Source: Shewanella sp. KX20019 (GTDB taxonomy: Bacteria; Pseudomonadota; Gammaproteobacteria; Enterobacterales; Shewanellaceae). Taken from it: a DNA stretch of 64,000 nt. Each line of letters opens with the position of its first letter. Position 1 is the stretch's first letter. Position numbers and translations under genes: made by a program. The stretch lies in NCBI RefSeq assembly GCF_016757755.1, contig NZ_CP068437.1:2976001-3040000 (forward strand), read 5' to 3'. Shown in pieces: positions 41,164-49,445 of the stretch. The notes under the pieces are model-generated. The model was not told the DNA's origin and made no database searches. It worked only from the letters and a program-made list of their open reading frames with translations.

Positions 41164-43689
41164 ATGGTTGATTTCAAGAAAAGATTGAAAAAGAAAGAGA
41201 TTGTAAAAAAAATAAATCCAACAGAAATATATGATTCATTGGATAGAAGAAGTGAAGCTGGCCCTCTTCGTGACTCTCAGGAAGATATATTAAATAACTG
41301 GTTTACTAATCGAGTAAATAATAAAAATTCAATTATTAAACTTCACACAGGAGAAGGGAAAACACTTATAGGATTACTGGTTTTACAGTCAAAAATTAAT
41401 GCGGGAAAAGGCCCGGCTGTATTTGTTTGTCCGAATAAATACTTAGCAGAACAAGTAAAACAAGAAGCAAATAAATTCGGTATAGCATTCTGCGATTTTT
41501 CAAGTGCTCGAGAGCTGCCTGATGAATTTCTTCTAGGCAAGAAAATATTGATCACGTATGTTCAAAAAATGTTCAATGGAAAGAGTGTTTTTGGAATCGG
41601 GAACAGATCAATTCCAGTAAATTCTATCGTCCTCGATGATTCACATGCATGTATAGATTCAATTAAAAGTTCATTAACGATAAAGGTTAACAAAGAACAC
41701 AGCCTATTCAAAAAAATTATTGAAATTTTTGAAGATGATATAAAAGGCCAGGGAGAAGGGAGCTTTTTAGAAATAAAGAGTGGTGATTACAACACAATGC
41801 TTCCTATTCCGTATTGGAGCTGGGAGGACAAGAAAGATACAGTAGCAGCTGCTATTATTGAACACAAAGATGATAGAGAAATAGCCTTTGTTTGGCCAGT
41901 TATAAAAGATCAAATATCGAACTGCCAGGCATTTATTTCTGGAAATAGCCTTGAGATTTCACCAAGTTTAATGCCCATAGATTCTTTTGGTAGCTTTAGT
42001 AGAGCTGAACATCGAGTACTCATGTCAGCAACGACACAAGATGATTCATTTTTCATTAAAGGGCTTGGTTTTGATATTGAATCAGTCGAAAACCCACTAA
42101 GTAATGAAGCTCTAAAGTGGTCAGGTGAGAAGATGATCTTAATTCCATCTCTTATAGACGAAAGCTTAGATCGTGACTCAGTGATAAGCTGGCTTTTGTC
42201 ACCTAATGCTGAACGACAATTTGGTATTGTCTCGTTAATTCCAAGCTTTAGCCGAAAATCTCAGTATGAGAAAATTGGAGCACACGTAGCAGTTTCAAAT
42301 GATTTATTCAACTGCGTTCAAAGTTTGAAAAGTGGTATTTTTGATACATCGATGGCATTCGCTAACCGCTACGATGGAATTGATTTACCTGATAACGCAT
42401 GCCGAATATTAATCTTAGACTCCAAACCATATTTTGACTCATTATTAGACCGATATGAGGAAGATTGTCGGTCTACAAGCGACATAATTAACATAAGGGT
42501 TGCACAAAAAGTTGAACAAGGATTAGGTCGCAGTGTTAGAGGAGAGAAAGACTACAGCGTAATTCTACTTGTTGGTGGGGACCTAATTAAATTTGCTAAA
42601 AGTCCTATTACATCAAAGTATTTCTCAACTCAAACTAGAAAGCAGATTGAAATTGGAATGCAGGTTGCGGAGTTTGCAGTACAAGACTCAAATAAAACAA
42701 ATGCATACGAAACTTTAGTCGAGCTAATTAATCAGGTTCTTTCTCGAGATGAAGGCTGGAAAGAGTATTACTCAGAAGAGATGGATCAATTAGAAGGTGG
42801 CGGTCACATTGGTAATATTTATCAGGCTTTAGATCTTGAATATAAGGCGGAAAAACAATTTTCTATTGGTGAATATGATAAAGCATGCAAACTTGCTCAA
42901 GATTTATGCGATCGATATTCTTCCGATTCACTTGAGAGAGGCTGGTATCTTCAACTCCTGGCGAGGTATAAATACCGAACAAGTAAAGTTGATTCAAATC
43001 AATTCCAAAAAGTTGCTTTCCAAAATAACCTTCAACTACTTAAACCTAGAGAAGGTATTAGTTACAAAAAGCTAGAGTACATGAACCAAAATCGTATTAG
43101 TAGAATTAAGACGTGGCTTAAACAGCATGATGGCTATGAGAACATGATGCTAGCAGTTGATGGAATGCTTCAAAACTTGTCCTTTGGAATGCCTTCTGAA
43201 AAATTTGAGGCTTCATTAAAAGAACTTGGAGAGACGATTGGCTTTTTGAGTCAACGACCAGATAAAGAGATCAAAAAAGGTCCAGATAACTTGTGGTGTG
43301 GTGTCGATGATTATTTCTTCCTTATCGAATGTAAGAATGAAGTAGGAGAAGAGCGGGCTGAAATATCAAAACATGAAGCTGGTCAAATGAACTCTCATTG
43401 TGGATGGTTTGAGAGTGAGTATAACGATAAGCCATGTAAACGTATTTTGATTATTCCCACAAAAAAATTATCTTACCATGGAGACTTTACTCATGATGTT
43501 GAAATTATGAGAAAAGGAAAACTAAACAATTTAAAGTACAATGTGAAAGGTTTTTTTAAAGAGTTCGCCAATATTAATATTCATGAGATTACAGATAACG
43601 AAGTACAAAGGTATATTAATGCTCACAAGCTTGATTTGAACAGTATAAAAGATAATTACTCAGAAAAGTATGTTAAAGCTATGAAATAG
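41164..43689 (+). CDS. SF2 helicase fused to a PD-(D/E)xK-type nuclease
   Basis: This large cargo protein has 841 residues from the preferred ATG. GGAG lies six bases upstream of that ATG; in-frame starts at 41113 (GTG) and 41152 have no such site. Helicase motifs are visible: Q-like RDSQEDIL, Walker A HTGEGKT near 62, a DEAH-box variant LDDSH, SAT in VLMSATTQDD and motif VI QGLGRSVRG. A helical repeat part follows (about 540-690). Near residue 725 PDNLWCGVDDYFFLIECKNE forms a plausible D...ExK nuclease core. The gene is AT-rich and bracketed by direct copies of a 61-bp element. A single-gene anti-phage system is likely by architecture. Confidence 0.75.
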   Translation: MVDFKKRLKKKEIVKKINPTEIYDSLDRRSEAGPLRDSQEDILNNWFTNRVNNKNSIIKLHTGEGKTLIGLLVLQSKINAGKGPAVFVCPNKYLAEQVKQEANKFGIAFCDFSSARELPDEFLLGKKILITYVQKMFNGKSVFGIGNRSIPVNSIVLDDSHACIDSIKSSLTIKVNKEHSLFKKIIEIFEDDIKGQGEGSFLEIKSGDYNTMLPIPYWSWEDKKDTVAAAIIEHKDDREIAFVWPVIKDQISNCQAFISGNSLEISPSLMPIDSFGSFSRAEHRVLMSATTQDDSFFIKGLGFDIESVENPLSNEALKWSGEKMILIPSLIDESLDRDSVISWLLSPNAERQFGIVSLIPSFSRKSQYEKIGAHVAVSNDLFNCVQSLKSGIFDTSMAFANRYDGIDLPDNACRILILDSKPYFDSLLDRYEEDCRSTSDIINIRVAQKVEQGLGRSVRGEKDYSVILLVGGDLIKFAKSPITSKYFSTQTRKQIEIGMQVAEFAVQDSNKTNAYETLVELINQVLSRDEGWKEYYSEEMDQLEGGGHIGNIYQALDLEYKAEKQFSIGEYDKACKLAQDLCDRYSSDSLERGWYLQLLARYKYRTSKVDSNQFQKVAFQNNLQLLKPREGISYKKLEYMNQNRISRIKTWLKQHDGYENMMLAVDGMLQNLSFGMPSEKFEASLKELGETIGFLSQRPDKEIKKGPDNLWCGVDDYFFLIECKNEVGEERAEISKHEAGQMNSHCGWFESEYNDKPCKRILIIPTKKLSYHGDFTHDVEIMRKGKLNNLKYNVKGFFKEFANINIHEITDNEVQRYINAHKLDLNSIKDNYSEKYVKAMK

Positions 43690-43773
43690 CAACATACTAT
43701 AAATGATTAAGTCTACTGTCGCATATTTGCTAAAACGCGGCAGTAAACTTTACCATTGAGCACATATCCAATA

Positions 43774-43834
43774 GCCATATAATACCGAATAAAAAATCAT
43801 GAATTAGAGCTTGTGTTCTAACTCACTTTTGTCC
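43774..43834 (+). repeat. Cargo-flanking element, copy B (after the helicase-nuclease)
   Basis: It starts GCCATATAATACCGAATAA and ends with the core TAGAGCTTGTGTTCTAACTC then ACTTTTGTCC, in the same orientation as copy A. It lies 84 bases after the helicase-nuclease stop. Between it and the integrase stop the plus strand encodes DEFKGNPDTWESWTVYEAFQ and more without a start, possibly the end of a lost gene. Confidence 0.75.
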
Positions 43835-44010
43835 GAGAGTGAACTAGTACGACTCAAATACCCATTAGCACGATCAAATCATCTCATTGACCGCCCCTCT
43901 ATTTAATTATTGGATGAATTTAAGGGGAACCCTGACACATGGGAGTCTTGGACCGTTTATGAGGCATTTCAACATATTTCTACTCGGCCGATTAGAAATG
44001 AACGCTTTAC

Positions 44011-45189
44011 TCAAGCACCCTGCAGAATATGCTTTTTTAGCAAATCCCAATACAGTTGATAGGCTATTATCTGCTCGTCATACCAATCATGCTTATTGTA
44101 AATGGCCATGATCCCACCCAACTCGTGACCCAACATCTTTTCGGTTACATGGGGCATTATTTTATTCTCACTCAACCGAGTAGAAATTGTTCGCCTGAAA
44201 TCATGCGGCACAAAGTGTGGGTAATCGAGCTGTTCATTTAGACGTTGCACGTATCGATTTAATGCATGGGTAGAAAGCGCTTTATCCTGGCTTAAACCCT
44301 CAATCAAGAAATGCCGGTCTTGGCCATAAATAAAATCTAACGACTCAATGATACTGATGCTTTGGTTACTTAACGGCCGCCGAATCATTTTGCCCGTCTT
44401 AGAGCGTTCTTTAGGTAAAATCCAGATGGCTTTATCAAGATCAAATTCGCAGCGTTCAGCGCCTCTAATTTCGGCGTTTCGAGCCCCCGTTAGAATAAGC
44501 AGCTTTACGCAGGCTTTAGTTTTAGGTGTTGCCCTACTCGCCTCAACTTGGCGCCATAACCCTGCGACCTCGTCCCACTCTAATACGCGCTCTCTGCGCG
44601 ACTGGTGAGCGCCTATAGCCTTAATGGGTATATCTAAGCAAGCAGATGACTTAATCTCACCACGCGCTTTTGACCAACGTATAACCGTTTTTAAACGCTT
44701 AAGGATACTGCCAGCGTTTGCAGCTGTCGTTTCGAGCCTTACACCATCAAGTAACTTAATCCATTCAGTGTAACGGTATCGCTCAACATCGATGTTGAAA
44801 TTTGGCACTATGTACTTGGAGATAAAGCTTTCATACAGAACAACTGTCGTTGGCGATAGCTGAGGGTAAGCGTATGCTTTCATAAAGTCGTTGCAGATAT
44901 CACCAAGCAGCCGCGCAGCACCTCTATTAACGCCGTGGCAACGAGGGTCCAAGTTGTCAACTAACAGCTGCCTATACTCCAGCGCGGTTGCACGAGCCTC
45001 GGCAAGTTTGAGATCCGGGTAGCGACCAATTTTGATTCGCTGTTGCTTAGCTTGCCAACGAAAGCGATAATAAAAGGTAATGACAGCATTCTTGGTAATT
45101 CGTACACTCAAACCATCACGATCAGCAATCTCAATGGGGCCGTGGTAAGGTGCTTTTATATTCCTTAATTTACTATCAGATAATGCCAT
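44011..45189 (-). CDS. int: Prophage tyrosine integrase (P4-type)
   Basis: The 392-residue integrase starts MALSDSKLRNIKAPYHGPIEIADRDGLSV, the DUF4102-type arm-binding domain of P4-like integrases. Catalytic residues are visible in LTGARNAEIRG (Arg), PHDFRRTISTRL (HxxR), LGHELGG (His) and IYNKHDW (Tyr). AAGG lies eight bases before the chosen ATG. A longer in-frame start would cover the TGATGCAC repeats, so I reject it. It is adjacent to attR and recognises a core inside sbcB. Xis should be the AlpA-like protein of the early operon. Confidence 0.92.
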   Translation of the reverse strand: MALSDSKLRNIKAPYHGPIEIADRDGLSVRITKNAVITFYYRFRWQAKQQRIKIGRYPDLKLAEARATALEYRQLLVDNLDPRCHGVNRGAARLLGDICNDFMKAYAYPQLSPTTVVLYESFISKYIVPNFNIDVERYRYTEWIKLLDGVRLETTAANAGSILKRLKTVIRWSKARGEIKSSACLDIPIKAIGAHQSRRERVLEWDEVAGLWRQVEASRATPKTKACVKLLILTGARNAEIRGAERCEFDLDKAIWILPKERSKTGKMIRRPLSNQSISIIESLDFIYGQDRHFLIEGLSQDKALSTHALNRYVQRLNEQLDYPHFVPHDFRRTISTRLSENKIMPHVTEKMLGHELGGIMAIYNKHDWYDEQIIAYQLYWDLLKKHILQGA

Positions 45190-45205
45190 TTGACCAACCT
45201 TCGCG

Positions 45206-45248
45206 TGATGCACATTGTTAACATTCGTGATGCACTTTATGATGCACA
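45206..45248. repeat. Three integrase arm-type repeats at the right end
   Basis: TGATGCACA (45206), TGATGCACT (45228) and TGATGCACA (45240) lie in the same orientation in the integrase promoter region. Two similar copies lie near attL. Binding here could also repress int. Confidence 0.65.
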
Positions 45249-45355
45249 ATTTTATTTTAACACTGTATTTCAAGGTTGAACAGAAACGAACCTAATTCAT
45301 TCTTAATTATTGATATTTAAAAGAAATAATCACATTTTCGATACATAAGTGAACT

Positions 45356-46771
45356 ATGAAAAACGCTAAGAAACAACCTACTTTATTTTGGCACGATTAC
45401 GAGACATTCGGCGCAAACCCAGCAAAAGACAGGCCGTCACAATTTGCTGGCGTCAGAACAGACATGGATCTCAACATTATTGAGGAACCAGTGACCTTTT
45501 ATTGTAAGGTCGCAAACGATTACCTGCCTTCGCCAGAAGCTATTTTGATCACCGGGATCACCCCACAGTTGGCGAATAAAAAAGGGATGCCTGAAGCTGA
45601 GTTCATGGCCAAAATAAATCAACAATTCACACAGGAAAATACCTGTGTTGTTGGTTATAACTCAATTCGGTTTGACGATGAAGTCTCCCGCTATGGCTTC
45701 TACCGTAACTTCTTCGACCCCTATGCTAGAGAGTGGCAAAATGGTAATAGTCGCTGGGATATCATTGATTTAGTCCGTGCTTGCTATGCATTTAGACCCG
45801 ACGGAATAAACTGGCCACAAAAAGAAGATGGCTCTCCTAGTTTTAAACTTGAACAGCTCACTGTTGCCAATGGCCTTAGTCATGAAAAAGCGCACGATGC
45901 CATGTCTGATGTTTATGCAACCATTGCAATGGCCAAGCTTATCAAATCAGTGCAGCCGAAACTGTTTGAATACTACTTCACCCTGCGCCGAAAACAGGAG
46001 GTCTCTAAGCTTATTGATGTGCTGGAGATGAAACCTTTAGTGCATGTGAGTTCGAAGATCAGCGCTCTCAATGGTTGTACAACATTAATTGCGCCGCTGG
46101 CCTTTCACTCCACCAATAAGAATGCGGTTATTTGTGTCAATTTAGCCATGGATGTCACGCCACTCATTGAGTTAACTGCCGAGCAAATTCGACAGCGCAT
46201 GTATACGAGGCGTGATGATTTAGCCGCAGATGAGCTGCCTATCGGCCTTAAACAGATCCATATCAATAAAAGCCCATTTCTAGCTGGTGCTAAAACATTG
46301 ACTGATGAGAATGCAGCTCGTCTTGATATCGATAAGGCATTCGCGAGAGAGCAATATAAGCGACTTAGACAGCACCCAGAGATAAGAGAAAAGCTGGTTG
46401 CCGTGTTTGATATCGAATCAGATCGCGTCATTACAGATCCTGATCTTCAGCTTTACAGCGGTGGCTTCTTTAGTCATGCGGACAAAGCCAAAATGGAGAT
46501 GATCCGTAATACTAAGCCCATCAACTTGGCAGCACTTGAGCTTTCATTTGATGATGAACGCTTACCGGAGATGTTGTATCGATATAGGGCGCGTAATTAT
46601 CCTGAAACACTTGATGATTCAGAGCTTGTTCGTTGGCGGGAATTCTGCCAACCAAGGCTTAATGACCCTGACTATATGATCAGGCTTGAGAACATCATTG
46701 AAGAAACTGAGCAAGATGAATCAAAGCAGAAATTATTACAGGCTTTATGTCATTATCTTAGAAGCCTTTAG
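45356..46771 (+). CDS. sbcB: Exonuclease I with prophage-supplied N-terminus
   Basis: The 471-residue enzyme degrades single-stranded DNA 3'-5' and acts in recombination and mismatch repair. Exo motif I is FWHDYETFGANP (Asp and Glu in DYE), exo II is GYNSIRFDDEVSRYGFYRN and exo III is EKAHDAMSDVYAT. The SH3-like and C-terminal helical domains are present, and the length equals that of E. coli ExoI (475). The first 16 or so residues and the upstream region are prophage DNA; the host version of these codons is stranded at 2.95 kb. Only a weak ribosome binding site (AAGTGA) is seen. The expression signal must come from the prophage end. Confidence 0.95.
   Translation: MKNAKKQPTLFWHDYETFGANPAKDRPSQFAGVRTDMDLNIIEEPVTFYCKVANDYLPSPEAILITGITPQLANKKGMPEAEFMAKINQQFTQENTCVVGYNSIRFDDEVSRYGFYRNFFDPYAREWQNGNSRWDIIDLVRACYAFRPDGINWPQKEDGSPSFKLEQLTVANGLSHEKAHDAMSDVYATIAMAKLIKSVQPKLFEYYFTLRRKQEVSKLIDVLEMKPLVHVSSKISALNGCTTLIAPLAFHSTNKNAVICVNLAMDVTPLIELTAEQIRQRMYTRRDDLAADELPIGLKQIHINKSPFLAGAKTLTDENAARLDIDKAFAREQYKRLRQHPEIREKLVAVFDIESDRVITDPDLQLYSGGFFSHADKAKMEMIRNTKPINLAALELSFDDERLPEMLYRYRARNYPETLDDSELVRWREFCQPRLNDPDYMIRLENIIEETEQDESKQKLLQALCHYLRSL
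45389..45406. other. attR core
   Basis: This is an identical copy of the 18-bp core, TGGCACGATTACGAGACA, inside the intact sbcB reading frame. Bases upstream in the gene come from the prophage, bases downstream from the host. Confidence 0.9.
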
Positions 46772-46868
46772 GTTTTTCAGGCCATAAAATGCGATCCATG
46801 TCGCATTCTATATGTAACAAGCTTACTAGAATGATATTCCAATAGCGTTAATTGAAAGGAAGTAGCGA

Positions 46869-47759
46869 ATGCAAGACCGATTTTTAAAAAGCATAGCTAA
46901 TTTACCAGAGTCTCTAGCTAAGGCAATCGTACCGTTACTAGACAAAGACTTTGCAGGGCATATCGATGCTCAACAACTTGATGAATTAAAAACGGCGACC
47001 CAAATGGAGGAGCAGGATTTGCTGCTGGCGTTACTGCCAATATCTGCCGCGCTTGCAAGAGTACCTATCAGTAATTTTTATGTTGGCGCGATAGCAAAAG
47101 GCAAAAGTGGCGATATATATATGGGTGCCAATCTCGAGTTACCTGGCGAAGCACTGTTTCATTCCGTGCACGCAGAGCAGAGCGCGATTAGCCATGCTTG
47201 GCTAAGTGGTGAACGTCAAATTGAAGATGTCATCGTTAACTTCTCACCCTGTGGCCACTGTCGCCAATTCATGAATGAGCTGGTTGAAGGCCAGAAGGTG
47301 AACATCCACCTTCCTGAACAAGAAACTCAACCTCTGTCCCATTATCTACCCTACGCCTTTGGTCCGAGCGATCTGAATATCACAGAGCCCTTGCTAACCA
47401 AGCAGCATCAAGAGCTGAGTCTGGACAGCTCAGATCCTATGATCATTGAGGCAGTCGATCATGCAGGCCTTAGTTACGCTCCGTACACCAAAAACTATGC
47501 AGCCGTGGTATTAGAGACTAATGATGGCGCCACCTATTGTGGCCGCTACGCTGAAAATGCAGCGTTTAACCCGTCTATGTTACCGATGCAAATGGCGCTA
47601 TCGACTATGGCACGTCACAATCGTGATTTCAGTGACATTAACCGTGCAGTACTCATAGAGTCCTCTAAAGGCATGGTTTCATTAGTGGGTGCAACAATGG
47701 ATGCACTACACGCTGTCGCTGCTGTAGAACTTGAGCACATCGTGGTTGAACCTGAATAA
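46869..47759 (+). CDS. cdd: Cytidine deaminase
   Basis: The 296-residue enzyme turns cytidine and deoxycytidine into uridine and deoxyuridine in pyrimidine salvage. Zinc ligands and catalytic Glu are in VHAEQSA near 100 and SPCGHCRQ near 126. The long two-domain form (a second, degenerate domain in the C-terminal half) is the homodimeric type of E. coli. AAAGGAAG precedes the ATG. A hairpin (AATGCGA...TCGCATT) between sbcB and this gene separates the two transcripts in part. Confidence 0.95.
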   Translation: MQDRFLKSIANLPESLAKAIVPLLDKDFAGHIDAQQLDELKTATQMEEQDLLLALLPISAALARVPISNFYVGAIAKGKSGDIYMGANLELPGEALFHSVHAEQSAISHAWLSGERQIEDVIVNFSPCGHCRQFMNELVEGQKVNIHLPEQETQPLSHYLPYAFGPSDLNITEPLLTKQHQELSLDSSDPMIIEAVDHAGLSYAPYTKNYAAVVLETNDGATYCGRYAENAAFNPSMLPMQMALSTMARHNRDFSDINRAVLIESSKGMVSLVGATMDALHAVAAVELEHIVVEPE

Positions 47760-47796
47760 CTCATATTCTAGCGTGTTATTCTAAGCTTAAACTGAA

Positions 47797-47823
47797 AATG
47801 GACTGCCTAGGCAGTCCATTTTT
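47797..47823. terminator. Bidirectional terminator between converging genes
   Basis: A perfect 11-bp palindromic stem (AATGGACTGCC with GGCAGTCCATT) is flanked by A and T runs. It serves cdd and the leftward dehydrogenase gene. Confidence 0.88.
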
Positions 47824-47840
47824 ATGTTATTTACATCAAA

Positions 47841-48716
47841 TTAACACCTGTTTTTTTCAAGCTTCGCCAGTAAACTAGAGGTATCCCAACGGTTGCCGCC
47901 CATACCTTGAACCTCTGAATAGAATTGATCTACCAGCGCGGTTAATGGCAGATGTGAGCCATTACGACGAGCCTCTTCCAGTGCAATGCCTAAATCCTTG
48001 CGCATCCAATCAATCGCAAAGCCAAAGTCATATTCGCCCTGCCACATCGTTTGATAGCGATTCTCCATCTGCCACGATTGCGCCGCACCTTTACTAATCA
48101 CTTCAACGACTTTTTCACCGTCTAATCCAGCACTGCGGGCAAAGTGCAGCCCTTCTGCGAGTCCTTGTACCACACCTGCAATACAGATTTGGTTAACCAT
48201 CTTGGTCAATTGTCCTGCGCCTACGTCACCGAGAAGCTCGACGCAACGAGCATAGGAGTCAATAACGGCTTTTACTTTATCAAAGGTCACTACGGCGCCA
48301 CCGGCCATCACCGTTAACATGCCATTTTCCGCACCAGCTTGGCCACCAGATACCGGCGCGTCGATAAAGCCAATTTCAACTTCACTTGCGGCAACTGCAA
48401 TCTCCCTCGCCACATCAGCGGAGGCAGTTGTATGATCGACTAAAATAGCACCCGGCTTCATCCCCGCTAACACACCATTAGCTTCAAGGATGACTTGTCG
48501 TAAGTCATCATCATTGCCTACACAAACAAAGACGATATCTTGGCCTTCTGCCGCTGCTTTTGGCGTTGAACAATATTGCCCTGAAAACTCCTCACTCCAT
48601 GCTCTAGCTTTAGACTCGGTACGATTATATACCGTCACATCATGGCCATTTTTAACCAAATGACCCGCCATGGGATAACCCATCACACCTAAACCGATAA
48701 ATGCAACTTTAGCCAT
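47841..48716 (-). CDS. 3-hydroxyisobutyrate dehydrogenase family protein
   Basis: The 291-residue NAD(P)-dependent beta-hydroxyacid dehydrogenase has the N-terminal nucleotide fold FIGLGVMGYPMAGHLV, the substrate motif DAPVSGGQAGAENG near 120 and the catalytic Lys in GQLTKMVNQ near 170. Substrates of the family include 3-hydroxyisobutyrate, tartronate semialdehyde (GarR) and succinic semialdehyde (GlyR1-type). The sequence alone does not decide which. The gene stands alone, with no valine or glycerate genes nearby. Confidence 0.88.
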   Translation of the reverse strand: MAKVAFIGLGVMGYPMAGHLVKNGHDVTVYNRTESKARAWSEEFSGQYCSTPKAAAEGQDIVFVCVGNDDDLRQVILEANGVLAGMKPGAILVDHTTASADVAREIAVAASEVEIGFIDAPVSGGQAGAENGMLTVMAGGAVVTFDKVKAVIDSYARCVELLGDVGAGQLTKMVNQICIAGVVQGLAEGLHFARSAGLDGEKVVEVISKGAAQSWQMENRYQTMWQGEYDFGFAIDWMRKDLGIALEEARRNGSHLPLTALVDQFYSEVQGMGGNRWDTSSLLAKLEKNRC

Positions 48717-48803
48717 TATTGTTCCTATTATGTAGGGTAATTCTATGTTGTTTTAAGACATTCTACTGTGGTTGGCTTAAACAAAAAAGTCTCTAGTAGA
48801 TAA

Positions 48804-48829
48804 TAAAAAAGCCAGCAAATGCTAGCTTT
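48804..48829 (-). terminator. Terminator of the thioesterase gene
   Basis: On the minus strand AAAGCTAGCA pairs with TGCTGGCTTT (one mismatch) and is followed by a T run. Confidence 0.75.
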
Positions 48830-48892
48830 CTACTATATATACCCTACTTGAAAGTGCTCGCTTCAGAGGCGATGGGTATAAGTCTGTTTAAG

Positions 48893-49378
48893 TTAGGCCT
48901 GTAGGGTTACATGCGCTTCCATCTCTGCACCAATCTTTTTACGCATCTCCATTAAGCGCACTGCAGATCCACGTAACTCGATATCAGCACTGGTACTCGG
49001 TACCCATTCAGGAACCTGGGTCGGTTGACCTTCATCATCAACAGCCACCATAACCAACACACAATGTGTTGTAAGATGTCTTTCAGGGCCTTTGGGATCA
49101 CCCGCTTTAACATCAATACCTAAATGCATCGAGGTTCTACCGGTATAAATAACCTTCGCAGTTACTTCAACAATGTTACCAACGTGAATAGGTTTAATAA
49201 AACGAATTCCGCCAGCATAAGCCGTTATGCAATATTTACCACTCCAACCCGCAGCACAAGCGTAGCCCGCGAGATCGATCCACTTCATTACCGCGCCGCC
49301 GTGGACTTTACCACCAAAATTAACGTCTGCAGGTTCTGCTAAAAATCGTAACGTAAGCTGCCTTTCAGTTCCTGCCAT
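48893..49378 (-). CDS. Hotdog-fold acyl-CoA thioesterase
   Basis: The 161-residue protein is an acyl-CoA hydrolase of the YciA/BACH type. It has a single hotdog domain with GGKVHGGAVMKWIDLAGYACA near residue 22, holding the catalytic acidic residue (D), then RFIKPIHVGNIVEVTAKV and YTGRTSMHLGIDV. It releases CoA from medium or long acyl-CoA. The C-terminal tail is helical and charged. It is monocistronic with its own terminator. Confidence 0.88.
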   Translation of the reverse strand: MAGTERQLTLRFLAEPADVNFGGKVHGGAVMKWIDLAGYACAAGWSGKYCITAYAGGIRFIKPIHVGNIVEVTAKVIYTGRTSMHLGIDVKAGDPKGPERHLTTHCVLVMVAVDDEGQPTQVPEWVPSTSADIELRGSAVRLMEMRKKIGAEMEAHVTLQA

Positions 49379-49445
49379 ATCGACCTCAAAATCAAAACTA
49401 TCTAGTAGATTGAGTTTACGCGAAATAACTCGCTACAGCACCCAA

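Larger units (their letters stand above)
2982..45406. mobile_element. Lambda-like siphovirus prophage integrated in sbcB
   Basis: The element is bounded by an identical 18-bp core inside sbcB, with a tyrosine integrase next to the right end. It holds all modules of a temperate siphophage: integrase and Xis-like gene, CI/Cro switch, O/P-type replication genes, Q-like gene, lysis genes, terminase, portal, capsid, tail tube, tape measure and tail tip. All late genes are open and on one strand, so it looks intact by sequence. Accessory genes, two integron-type cassettes and a group II intron remnant are inserted at module boundaries. The overall order is that of lambda, but with lysis genes upstream of terminase. 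Confidence 0.93.

Noticed and set aside
43887..44241. Plus-strand open frames across the integrase 3' end
   Set aside because: They are antisense to the well-supported integrase, have no ribosome binding sites and no recognisable product.
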